DNA of 20,845 bases from Patescibacteria group bacterium. Lineage in GTDB: Bacteria; Patescibacteriota; Minisyncoccia; Phycocordibacterales; UBA2100. Position 1 is the stretch's first letter; each line of letters starts with the position of its first letter. Both the position numbers and the translations under genes were made by a program. Under the pieces are notes generated by a model. It searched no databases and was not told the DNA's origin. It saw only the letters and a program-made list of their open reading frames with translations. Shown here piece by piece: positions 14,260-20,845 of the stretch. The stretch is from NCBI GenBank assembly GCA_024654485.1, contig JANLHO010000033.1, forward strand, positions 1 through 20,845. The letters run 5' to 3'.

Positions 14260-14538
14260 ACGTTATACGGTTAACCCTTTAATAGAACCCCGAAGTATGT
14301 CTAGCAAAGCTCAACAACTACGGGGCGGGACTTGCTTATGTAGCACCCGAAGTCCCGCTGCTCGCCCAATAGCCGCACCCCTTTCGGTGCGCGGTATCGG
14401 GGACACGCCCATGGTATCCGTACATTGCAAACGCGCAATATGCCCGAGGGCTAGGCTGTGAATAACCGAGGCGCCGCGTATAGCGGCGCCGAGCCCCGAC
14501 CGAAGCGTCGGGGCTTACCTAACACGCGCAATACGCCC
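14260..14538. other. Hairpin-rich non-coding region before recG
   Basis: No gene is called in these 279 bases, but the stretch is rich in perfect inverted repeats: 14325-14333 with 14350-14358 (9 bp, plus an inner 3-bp stem), 14374-14379 with 14386-14391 (6 bp), 14470-14477 with 14483-14490 (8 bp, loop GTATA), and 14492-14500 with 14507-14515 (9 bp, loop CGAAGC). The last two abut the recG promoter. It could be a structured RNA or a set of terminator or insulator hairpins. I could not match it to tmRNA, SRP RNA, RNase P or a known riboswitch. Confidence 0.5.
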
Positions 14539-14544
14539 TATAAT
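14539..14544 (+). promoter_or_regulatory. Consensus -10 box of recG, probable leaderless mRNA
   Basis: TATAAT ends 6 bases before the recG ATG at 14551, so a transcript starting at the usual distance begins at the start codon. The only -35 candidate (TTACCT at 14515-14520) is weak. The spacer (GCCCTC) is nearly the same as in the holin-like gene (GTCCAC). Confidence 0.5.
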
Positions 14545-14550
14545 GCCCTC

Positions 14551-16713
14551 ATGACCCCTATCTCCCCGGACGAACCGCTCTCAAAGCACTTCAGGCTGAC
14601 TCCCATCCAGCGAACAGGCCTCAAAAAGCTAAGGATAGCGAGCGTCCGCGACCTCCTGTACCACTTCCCCGTCCGATACGACCAAGGCGGGGACGATTCC
14701 GTTATCGGCTCCGCCACTCCGGGAGCATCGGTTACGGTGTTCGGCACCATCGGCAGCCTCAAGGCGCGCAAGTCGTGGAAGCGCAAGATCCCCGTGGGAG
14801 AGGCCGTCGTGAAGGATGCTTCGGGCTCTATCAAGATAATGTGGTTCCATCAGCCATACCTCGTCAAGAAATTCTCCGACGGACAATTCGTCAAGGCGAC
14901 GGGAGTGGTAGGCGGCTCGTCGGGAAAGACGTATCTTGCCAACCCGCACGTGGAAGCGGCCGACCCGGCCGAGGCCGGGCTCTTCGCACCGGCAAAACCT
15001 GCGACCTTATCGCGCGATTTATTCGCGGTGTATCCGGAAACGCGCGGCATCACCTCCCTGTGGTTCCGGCACGCCGCTAAGAGGCTGCTGGAGCGCGGCG
15101 CACTGGATGCCATACCGGACCCGCTGCCGGAAAATATCTTGCACAAATATCATCTGCCGCACCTCGCGCGCGCGCTTCTCTACATCCACAAGCCCGACAC
15201 GCTCGCACACGCTTTAGCCGCGCGCAAGCGCTTCTCTTTTGAGGAGATATTCGCCATACAGGTGGCGCGCGCGAAAGAGCGCGCCGAGAACGACGCACTC
15301 TCCTCATTCCCCGTGCACGAGGGGGCGGTACTCGCTAAGCGCTTTCTTGGATCCACGGAGGTGTCCCCCACATCCGCGCAATCGCGCGTGATAGGCGAGG
15401 TACTTGCAGATTTTGAGAAAAGAAAACCGATGAGCCGCCTGCTTGAGGGAGATGTGGGCAGCGGCAAGACGCTGGTCGCGGCGGCTACCGCGTATGCGAT
15501 AGTCAATTCGCGCCCTCCCGGCCGCGACTCCGGCACTCTTCAGGTCGCCTACATGGCCCCGACGGAGATACTCGCGCAACAGCATTTCCGCTCGTTCATA
15601 GAATACTTCCGCCATCTGCCTATAGCGATAGGACTCATCACGGGAAGCGGCTGCAAGAAATTCCCCTCCAAGATGAATCGGGACGATGCGACGAATATTT
15701 CGCCCGCTCAGCTCTTGAAATGGGTCGCGGGCGGCGAGATAGCTCTTGTGGTCGGCACGCATGCCCTCATACAAAAATCCGTCGGGTTCCAGAATCTGGC
15801 CTACGTGATAGTGGACGAGCAGCACCGCTTCGGCACGAGCCAACGCAGAGCACTCGCGCGCAAATCACCAATAATGCCGCATTTCTTTAGCATGACGGCC
15901 ACCCCGATCCCCCGCACCCTCGCCCTCACTCTCTGGGGCGACTTGGATATCTCCGTTCTGGATGAGCTCCCTCCGGGTCGCGCCAAGGTAACGACCTCAA
16001 TAGTCCGCCGGGGGGAGCGCGAAGCGATGTACGAGACCGTGCGGCGGGAGCTACGCGCGGGCCGGCAGGCTTATGTGATATGCCCGCGCATTGAGGAGGC
16101 GGACCCCGCAAAGATCGGGGCGTTACAGGCCACATCGGTCAAATCCGAAGCCGCGCGACTGAAAAAAGAAGTGTTCCAGGAATACTCAATAGGCCTACTG
16201 CACGGCGCCATGCGGCCTGCCGAGAAAGACGCTGTGATGAAAAAATTCGCATCTCACGAGATAGATATACTTGTGGCCACATCGGTCGTGGAAGTGGGAG
16301 TAAACGTGCCGAACGCAACGGTTATGGTCATAGAGGGCGCGGAGCGTTTCGGCCTCGCGCAGATGCACCAGCTTCGCGGGCGCGTAATGCGCTCTTCGCA
16401 TCCGCCGCATTGCTTTCTAGTGCCCGATACGGCCGGCGAGGCGGCGCTCAAGCGTCTCCGGACGCTGGAAAAGAGCGATGACGGCTTCGCGCTCGCCGAG
16501 GCGGATCTGGAGAATCGCGGAATGGGCGACCTCTACGGCAAAAGCCAGTGGGGTGTGAGCGACCTTGGCATGGAGGCTCTGAAAAATCCGCGGCTCATAC
16601 AAGCGGCGCGCACCGAAGCGCGCGCTCTCGTCGCGGCAGATCCCTCCCTTGCCAAAAACCCCGCACTTCAAAAGCGCGCCTTCTTGCTCTCCGAAGACCT
16701 GCACGAAGAATGA
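14551..16713 (+). CDS. recG: ATP-dependent DNA helicase RecG
   Basis: 720 residues, full length for RecG. The N-terminal wedge/OB-fold part (about 1-250) includes LYHFPVRYD and the VFGTIGSLKARKSWKR strand. The helicase core holds Walker A LLEGDVGSGKTLVA, motif II VDEQHRFG, motif III SMTATPIPRTLALTLWGDLD and motifs V/VI VVEVGVNVPNATVMVIEGAERFGLAQMHQLRGRVMRS. RecG remodels stalled replication forks and branched DNA. I chose the ATG at 14551. An upstream GTG at 14458 would add 31 residues running through two hairpins and the promoter. Isoleucine is coded by ATA in roughly 22 of about 39 cases by my count, which fits the UAU-anticodon tRNA in this window. It stands alone and converges on the PKD protein gene. 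Confidence 0.97.
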   Translation: MTPISPDEPLSKHFRLTPIQRTGLKKLRIASVRDLLYHFPVRYDQGGDDSVIGSATPGASVTVFGTIGSLKARKSWKRKIPVGEAVVKDASGSIKIMWFHQPYLVKKFSDGQFVKATGVVGGSSGKTYLANPHVEAADPAEAGLFAPAKPATLSRDLFAVYPETRGITSLWFRHAAKRLLERGALDAIPDPLPENILHKYHLPHLARALLYIHKPDTLAHALAARKRFSFEEIFAIQVARAKERAENDALSSFPVHEGAVLAKRFLGSTEVSPTSAQSRVIGEVLADFEKRKPMSRLLEGDVGSGKTLVAAATAYAIVNSRPPGRDSGTLQVAYMAPTEILAQQHFRSFIEYFRHLPIAIGLITGSGCKKFPSKMNRDDATNISPAQLLKWVAGGEIALVVGTHALIQKSVGFQNLAYVIVDEQHRFGTSQRRALARKSPIMPHFFSMTATPIPRTLALTLWGDLDISVLDELPPGRAKVTTSIVRRGEREAMYETVRRELRAGRQAYVICPRIEEADPAKIGALQATSVKSEAARLKKEVFQEYSIGLLHGAMRPAEKDAVMKKFASHEIDILVATSVVEVGVNVPNATVMVIEGAERFGLAQMHQLRGRVMRSSHPPHCFLVPDTAGEAALKRLRTLEKSDDGFALAEADLENRGMGDLYGKSQWGVSDLGMEALKNPRLIQAARTEARALVAADPSLAKNPALQKRAFLLSEDLHEE

Positions 16714-16714
16714 A

Positions 16715-16740
16715 GCACTCCGCGATCCATGATGGAGTGC
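16715..16740. terminator. Possible terminator between convergent genes
   Basis: A 7-bp stem (16715-16721 with 16734-16740), with a further 3-bp inner stem after a 3-base bulge, fills the 36-base gap between the convergent recG and the 449-residue protein gene. There is no T run, so this is a weak call. Confidence 0.35.
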
Positions 16741-16749
16741 GGATGCGTG

Positions 16750-18099
16750 TCAGTTGGATGACGGCAGCTTGCAAGTCACGGTATCCAAGACCCCGCCGCC
16801 GATGGATTCGTAACGCAGTGACCTTACGTCCTTCTCGCCGGATATCCATTTCCCTTGATAGCACGCCATGTGGGACAACGTCAACTCTCTACCCCTGGAA
16901 GAGCTGCAGGCTACGATAGCCCACTCCGCGACGGGATTGCCGTCAAAGGTGCAGCCGGAGCTGCTCGTATTCCGTGTGTCGGAAGTAGAGGATTGCGATT
17001 GCGTTTGCACGGAAGCACTGCCGCCCGGCAAGCCGACGTTCGCGCCATAGTCATAATTGGGAGTATAGGCCGTGCCCGAAGACAAGCCCGATGACGGTGA
17101 AGACCCGCCTCCGACGGACACCCTGAGGGAGCTCTGGGCGGTGTTGCCGGCAGAATCCTGCACCTCCGCCGTAAGGATGTACAGTCCGCGGGTTCCGTAG
17201 GAGTGTACGAAGCTCTGAGCGTCTGTGAAGCCCTGCGCTATTTCCCCGATGCGGACTATCGCTGCGGACGTGTCGCCGGAGGAGAAGCTGTAAGCGAGCG
17301 GATACCCTTCCGGATCGGACGCGTTGACGGTCCATCGGCCGGTCTCACCTACCGCGAGCGAGGTCGGACCGTTTATGGAATTGATAGACGGCGATTTGTT
17401 GGAGGCGTCTACACGCGAGGACACCGCGCACTGCCAGCCCGTCGTGCAGCCGCCTGAATTCTTGACGGCTATCCACGGGCTTGCGCAGACCCTCGTCGGG
17501 TGCGGCGCTTCCGTGCACGCGGACGGAGCAGACGAGGCGCCGGACGATATTGCGGGCGTGGTTTGTGTGGAGGGTCTGGCGTTGTTTGCTCTCTCCGAAC
17601 CTGAGCACAGGTCCGCGATGGCAGATCTGGTCCGAAATCCGACGACTCCCCACCCGGTCGTATCCGGCGTGCCGGAGGAAACTATGCCCTGCTGCGATTG
17701 CAGATTGCGTACTGCGGATTCCGTGAGGGGACCATAGTATCCGGTCACCAAATCGGCGGTTAGCAAGCCGCGACCTGCGAGGAATTTCTGGAGCGAGCTA
17801 ACCTCACTTCCGCGACTGCCGACGTAGAGAGAGTTATAAATAATGGGACATGCGGTAGTCCCCTGCGATGCGCCGGCGGGCGAGCCTGCCGAGCCCGTTG
17901 CCGTGTTGTCCGCCGGTGTGTCGTCTGAAGGCATATCACCCGAGGCAGCGATGATGGATTGTATCTGCTCCTGCAGCTGCGCTATCTGCGCTCGCAGAGC
18001 CTCTATCTTCTGCTGTAGCGTGTCATCGTTTGTGAGTGCGCTGGCAAAAACCGGCGCAAGAAGCACGGCAGCGAGGATGCCGATTGTGAAGTGTCTCAT
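16750..18099 (-). CDS. Secreted peptidoglycan-binding / PKD protein with Cys-rich modules
   Basis: 449 residues. A signal peptide (about 1-21) is followed by a coiled coil (27-50, LQQKIEALRAQIAQLQEQIQ). A PG_binding_1 domain (about 84-166; GSEVSSLQKFLAGRGLL, TGYYGPLTESAV) has flanking Cys84 and Cys165. A short four-Cys segment (195-224) is followed by a PKD-like beta domain (about 235-332). After a Ser/Gly-rich linker, a final module of about 75 residues carries four cysteines (GCTFDGNPVAEWAIVACSS onward). It would be exported and held to peptidoglycan. The coiled coil + PGB + PKD layout is the same as in the protein just upstream (32-base AT-rich gap), so the two are probably co-transcribed paralogues. 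No catalytic motif is seen. Confidence 0.82.
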   Translation of the reverse strand: MRHFTIGILAAVLLAPVFASALTNDDTLQQKIEALRAQIAQLQEQIQSIIAASGDMPSDDTPADNTATGSAGSPAGASQGTTACPIIYNSLYVGSRGSEVSSLQKFLAGRGLLTADLVTGYYGPLTESAVRNLQSQQGIVSSGTPDTTGWGVVGFRTRSAIADLCSGSERANNARPSTQTTPAISSGASSAPSACTEAPHPTRVCASPWIAVKNSGGCTTGWQCAVSSRVDASNKSPSINSINGPTSLAVGETGRWTVNASDPEGYPLAYSFSSGDTSAAIVRIGEIAQGFTDAQSFVHSYGTRGLYILTAEVQDSAGNTAQSSLRVSVGGGSSPSSGLSSGTAYTPNYDYGANVGLPGGSASVQTQSQSSTSDTRNTSSSGCTFDGNPVAEWAIVACSSSRGRELTLSHMACYQGKWISGEKDVRSLRYESIGGGVLDTVTCKLPSSN

Positions 18100-18131
18100 A
18101 GAGATTACTTAAATAAATAACTAATAAATAA

Positions 18132-20120
18132 TTAATTGCTTGTCGTGACGGAGATATCGTCCGTGCGCCCGAGCGAAGGCCCGCGTTTCAGGATGATAGA
18201 GAACGCCCCGCTCTGCGAATATGTGTGGGAGAGCGTTTTGGTGGAAGCGGTCTGGGCGCATGAAGATCCTCCGTCGCTCTGCGCAACGTGTGCCGTGCCG
18301 TCGCCCCACGATAGATCATATCCGGTGCATGAAGACGGCAGGTCAAATTGTATGGTGAATCCGAGGGTGGCGCCGCTGGATTGCAGTGTGGGCGGGTTGT
18401 ACGAATATTCCGGTACAGGCGGGGGCTGCACGAGTATCGTCTGCGTACCGAGCGTCTCGCCCGATGGCGCGACCAGTATGGCCGTGTAAATGCCGGTGGA
18501 ATTGTACTGATGAGAGAACGTGAAAGACTTCGCGGTACACTCTCCCTGCGATGTGATTACGTTGTTTGACTGCCCGTCCCCATACGAGAGTCTGTACGTG
18601 CCTCCCGCGCAAATAGAGGAATCCTTCACGCTGCCGGTAAACGTGACGGCGAGCGGCGCGTTGCCGGAGGATACCGAGGCGGAGAGAGCGCCGCTTGCGG
18701 GCGTCATGTTTGCCACCGTGACGCTCACAGATCCGGCGGTCTTTGTCCCCACGGTTCCGTCGGACTGTGAGACAAATAGGACCAGCTGCGCGTTGTACGT
18801 GCCGGCGGATGAATATGTATGCGTGACGGACTGCAACGAGCCGTTGCACGTGGTATTGCCGACATTGCTGCTTCCGAGTTCCTGACCATCGCCGAATATT
18901 ATGTTGTACGCGAGTCCGGCTACGCATGAGACGTAAAATGTGACCGGGAACGGCGCCGTGCCGGACGTGGTGAAGGCCGATATGGTGCCCGCCGGAGTGG
19001 ATGATGGCGTTGGGTTGGACGCGTTGCCGGAAACCGTCACGGTGGCGCTTGTGGAATGCGAGCCCGAAGAAAGCAGTATGCGGTAACTTCCCCCGGCCTG
19101 ATATGTGTGCGTATACGTATTCTGAAGCTGGCTGCAGTTGCCCGACGGCACGGTTATGTTTTGCACCGCTGTGCCGTCGCCGAAGTCCAGTATGTAAGTG
19201 GCGCCCGAGCACGAGCCGGCGGTGTTGACGGTCGCCGTGACGTTCACGGTGAGAGGGGCGGCACCGGAGATGGGTGTCACGCTTATGTAGCCGCCGACCG
19301 GTGCCTGAGTCGTCGGGGCGGCGCCGGAGACTCCGTTGTACGTACCGCCGGAGCACACTATGGATATGGCGGTAGCCGTGCGCGGACCCACCGTGCCGTA
19401 GCCCGTCGTCTCCGGATTGCCGGAGGACACTATGTTGAATTTCGTCTGCCAGCGACGGACGGCAGCTTGTGTGAGCGTGCCGTAGTAGCCAGTCGTTAGT
19501 CCTTCCGGATAGATGGCCGGATCGCGCGCGAGAAATTGCTGCAGGCGCATCACGTCGTCGCCACTTGCGCCAATATTGAGCGAGCGGCCTATTTGCGGAC
19601 ATGCTGCCGAATAAGTCGCGGCACCGGTATCGTACGTGTTGTAAGCGGGTGGCGTCGCACCGGTACCCTGCGCCATGTATCCCTGCAGCAGTTGTATCTG
19701 CGAGAGAAGGGCCTGCAACTGTGATCGCAGCTGCGCGATTTCCGTAGAAGTACCGTCGGTGTATGTGGGAGTGGATACGGCAAGGCTTCTTACAGTCACT
19801 ACTCCTGTCATTCCGGTGCCGGCGGCACCGTAGTACCGGTCGTGGTACGAGTACGTCCCCGCCGCATTGAAGATCACCGAATACGTCTGACCCGGCTCTA
19901 TAGTGCCGCTGTCAAACGAGCCGTCATCAAAGACGACCGAGTGCACCGAGGAGCCGTTGTTGCGCCATACGACCGTGTCGCCTACACTGATAGATATAGT
20001 ATTGGGCGCGAAGAAGCTGTCCATCGCCGAGACAGCGACCTGAGCCGCAGAGCTGACCGCAGGCGCGAAAAGTACGACGATAAGCGCAGGTAGAAAAGGG
20101 AGCCACATATTGCGGGACAT
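18132..20120 (-). CDS. Secreted cupredoxin-like / peptidoglycan-binding / PKD-repeat protein
   Basis: 662 residues from the ATG at 20120, chosen because a signal peptide (1-26, LPFLPALIVVLFAPAVSSAA) follows at once. A cupredoxin-like domain spans 27-111, with possible ligands His60 (SSVHSVVF), His93 (YSYHDRYYG) and Met104 (GTGMTG). The Cys expected of a type 1 blue-copper site is absent. A coiled coil (127-150), a PG_binding_1 domain (175-256; GDDVMRLQQFLARD, GYYGTLTQAAV) and four PKD-type domains (about 275-660; LDFGDGT, IIFGDGQ, LSYGDGQ, LSWGDGT) follow. It is a wall-bound surface protein, perhaps metal-binding or adhesive. An in-frame ATG at 20249 would add 43 residues containing CAVCRACH before the signal peptide. 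I think this extension is not translated, but it is notable. Confidence 0.82.
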   Translation of the reverse strand: MSRNMWLPFLPALIVVLFAPAVSSAAQVAVSAMDSFFAPNTISISVGDTVVWRNNGSSVHSVVFDDGSFDSGTIEPGQTYSVIFNAAGTYSYHDRYYGAAGTGMTGVVTVRSLAVSTPTYTDGTSTEIAQLRSQLQALLSQIQLLQGYMAQGTGATPPAYNTYDTGAATYSAACPQIGRSLNIGASGDDVMRLQQFLARDPAIYPEGLTTGYYGTLTQAAVRRWQTKFNIVSSGNPETTGYGTVGPRTATAISIVCSGGTYNGVSGAAPTTQAPVGGYISVTPISGAAPLTVNVTATVNTAGSCSGATYILDFGDGTAVQNITVPSGNCSQLQNTYTHTYQAGGSYRILLSSGSHSTSATVTVSGNASNPTPSSTPAGTISAFTTSGTAPFPVTFYVSCVAGLAYNIIFGDGQELGSSNVGNTTCNGSLQSVTHTYSSAGTYNAQLVLFVSQSDGTVGTKTAGSVSVTVANMTPASGALSASVSSGNAPLAVTFTGSVKDSSICAGGTYRLSYGDGQSNNVITSQGECTAKSFTFSHQYNSTGIYTAILVAPSGETLGTQTILVQPPPVPEYSYNPPTLQSSGATLGFTIQFDLPSSCTGYDLSWGDGTAHVAQSDGGSSCAQTASTKTLSHTYSQSGAFSIILKRGPSLGRTDDISVTTSN

Positions 20121-20370
20121 GATGACATTGTGGCATGCCCGACAGACCGCGCAACCACCCGATATGCACATCTCCATGTCCGGGGAAAAGATGGAAAAGA
20201 CGAGTCCCGCCTGCATGAAGGTGCCGGAAATATCGCTCTTACCTTGCATCTACTGCATAGGATCACATGTCGCCACGGATAATTCGTTCGCCGTCGCGAA
20301 CGAATTTCCGCAGCCCCGTCTCGCGGTCGCGCGTACTCGCGCGACATCGCTCCGACCCGGACATGTACGC

Positions 20371-20396
20371 GAAAACAGCACGAAGGTGCTGTTTTC
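20371..20396 (-). terminator. Probable terminator downstream of the tRNA
   Basis: An 11-bp perfect stem with loop GAAG (CTTC on the minus strand) ends in TTTTC on either strand. It lies about 137 bases past the tRNA 3' end and may end the malic enzyme-tRNA transcript. It is part of the hairpin array, so a different role is possible. Confidence 0.45.
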
Positions 20397-20398
20397 TG

Positions 20399-20424
20399 TC
20401 ATGTCCGCCCTCTTGGACTGGAAC
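20399..20424 (-). repeat. Copy of the tRNA 3' end (pseudo-tRNA fragment)
   Basis: A 21-base exact match to 20528-20548 (acceptor 3' strand, part of the T arm and the flank just past the tRNA) continues with one mismatch for about 5 more bases. In this copy the T-stem 5' strand is not complementary, and no D or anticodon arm follows, so it is not a working tRNA. The copies lie 129 bases apart in direct orientation. Confidence 0.7.
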
Positions 20425-20532
20425 TTCTGGGAAACCCACGGTTTTCCCAATCCTTCCTCCACGGGGAACCAGCCGGTTCCCCGACCCCCTTCTGTTCGAG
20501 TCCGCGCGGGCGTACTATTCACTTCGTTCATG

Positions 20533-20604
20533 TCCGCCCTCTTGGACTCGAACCAAGAACCGCCGAGGTATAAGCTCGGTGCTCTACCATTGAGCTAAGG
20601 GCGG
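20533..20604 (-). tRNA. tRNA-Ile (anticodon UAU)
   Basis: A 72-base cloverleaf reads cleanly on the minus strand: acceptor CCGCCCT with AGGGCGG and discriminator A; D arm GCTC-AATGGTA-GAGC; anticodon arm CCGAG-CTTATAC-CTCGG; variable loop CGGTT; T arm CTTGG-TTCGAGT-CCAAG. CCA is not encoded. The anticodon (20570-20572) is UAU, which reads AUA (Ile). Most bacteria read AUA with a CAU tRNA modified to lysidine, so this is an unusual isoacceptor. It lies 18 bases downstream of the malic enzyme stop and is probably co-transcribed. Confidence 0.9.
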
Positions 20605-20622
20605 CCAATGGGGATTATAGAC

Positions 20623-20845
20623 TCAACTGATGACTTTGGCGACCGCTTTCTTGCCCGCCATAGCTTTAGCGACGGCTGGGGCGACGCGCTTGTCAAACAT
20701 GTCGGGGATTATGCGGTTGGGCGTGGGGCGCGGTATGAGGCGCGCTATCGCGCGAGCGGCCTTTAGCTTCATTTCATCCGTTATCTTCGTCACCTTGTTA
20801 TCAAGCGCCCCGCGGACAAGGCCGGGGAAAACGAGCGAGTTGTTT
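20623..20845 (-). CDS. Malic enzyme, C-terminal part (gene continues off window)
   Basis: 74 codons of the minus-strand frame are visible, ending with TGA at 20623. The peptide starts NNSLVFPGLVRGALD, continues with EMKLKAARAIARLIP, and ends with DKRVAPAVAKAMAGKK. This matches the C-terminal end of the NAD(P)-binding domain of malic enzymes, which convert malate to pyruvate and CO2 with reduction of NAD or NADP. The catalytic residues lie in the missing part, so cofactor preference and completeness cannot be judged. ATA is used for several isoleucines, as in recG. The tRNA-Ile(UAU) follows 18 bases downstream. Confidence 0.85.
   Translation of the reverse strand, partial: NNSLVFPGLVRGALDNKVTKITDEMKLKAARAIARLIPRPTPNRIIPDMFDKRVAPAVAKAMAGKKAVAKVIS

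Larger units (their letters stand above)
20121..20532. repeat. Hairpin array next to the tRNA gene
   Basis: No convincing gene is seen. The stretch contains at least four perfect inverted repeats, each with a 4-base loop: 20281-20291/20296-20306 (11 bp, loop CGTC), 20326-20333/20338-20345 (8 bp, loop TACT), 20371-20381/20386-20396 (11 bp, loop GAAG) and 20463-20470/20475-20482 (8 bp, loop AGCC). One imperfect hairpin lies at about 20428-20449. An outer 8-bp pair (20358-20365/20400-20407) encloses the third stem. Frames across the region are restricted by these repeats and look spurious. Confidence 0.65.

Noticed and set aside
15304..15843. Minus-strand frame of 179 codons inside recG
   Set aside because: It is antisense to the RecG helicase motifs and has no recognisable domain.
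18343..19602. Long minus-strand frame of 419 codons rich in Arg and His
   Set aside because: It is a shifted frame of the four-PKD protein gene and has an implausible amino-acid composition.
20399..20440. A second functional tRNA gene
   Set aside because: Only the 3' acceptor strand and part of the T arm match. The T stem does not pair, and no anticodon arm is found.
20281..20482. CRISPR array
   Set aside because: The repeated units are hairpins of different sequence, not direct repeats with unique spacers, and no cas gene is near.
20250..20598. Overlapping frames on both strands across the hairpin array and the tRNA
   Set aside because: They are built from inverted repeats and tRNA sequence, end at the tRNA copies, and show no protein-like features.

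Overview
This window looks like chromosome of a Candidate Phyla Radiation (Patescibacteria, probably Parcubacteria-like) bacterium. That is an inference from gene content: signal-peptide proteins built from GWINF-type repeats, GGTG-repeat fibre proteins, small secreted proteins with peptidoglycan-binding (PGB) domains, PKD repeats, a DUF5652 two-helix protein, tiny acidic and YtxH-like proteins, and a monoderm-style sortase system. No 16S gene or other taxonomic marker is present, so the exact lineage is open.

Layout. (1) 1-6071, all minus strand: a Com-like zinc ribbon fused to a PAS/coiled-coil protein, two large secreted proteins that overlap by ATGA, a receiver-only response regulator, a second PAS/coiled-coil protein, and a PAS histidine kinase cut by the window edge. 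(2) 6132-12995, all minus strand: a surface-display island. It holds an ice-binding-like (DUF3494) protein with a PGB domain, a larger DUF3494/SpaA-like/DUF11 protein ending near FPNTG, a small membrane protein, a YtxH-like protein, a DUF11 protein with a complete FPETG sorting signal, a sortase fused to a PGB domain, and a second plain sortase. Several neighbours overlap by 4 bases (ATGA), which implies translational coupling. (3) 13338-14259: small genes (DUF5652, holin-4-like/YvlD, a 53-residue acidic protein) and a strong terminator. (4) 14260-14550: a non-coding stretch full of perfect hairpins, followed by recG on the plus strand. (5) 16750-20120, minus strand: two secreted PGB/PKD proteins, the first with an N-terminal cupredoxin-like domain. 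(6) 20121-20845: an array of hairpins, a tRNA-Ile with anticodon UAU and a nearby copy of its 3' end, and the C-terminal part of a malic enzyme.

How it fits together. The sortase island encodes the anchoring enzymes and at least one clear substrate (FPETG), while other surface proteins carry PGB domains that would hold them to the wall without covalent attachment. The left-hand cluster puts surface proteins and two-component or PAS signalling parts in one probable transcription unit. The least expected element there is a zinc ribbon closely resembling phage Mu Com, a translational activator of mom. It lies directly upstream of a gene whose start codon sits inside a perfect 10-bp hairpin, and a related motif recurs in the leader of the zinc-ribbon gene itself. 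A Com-like translational switch for surface proteins is the main hypothesis from this window. It is an inference, not shown.
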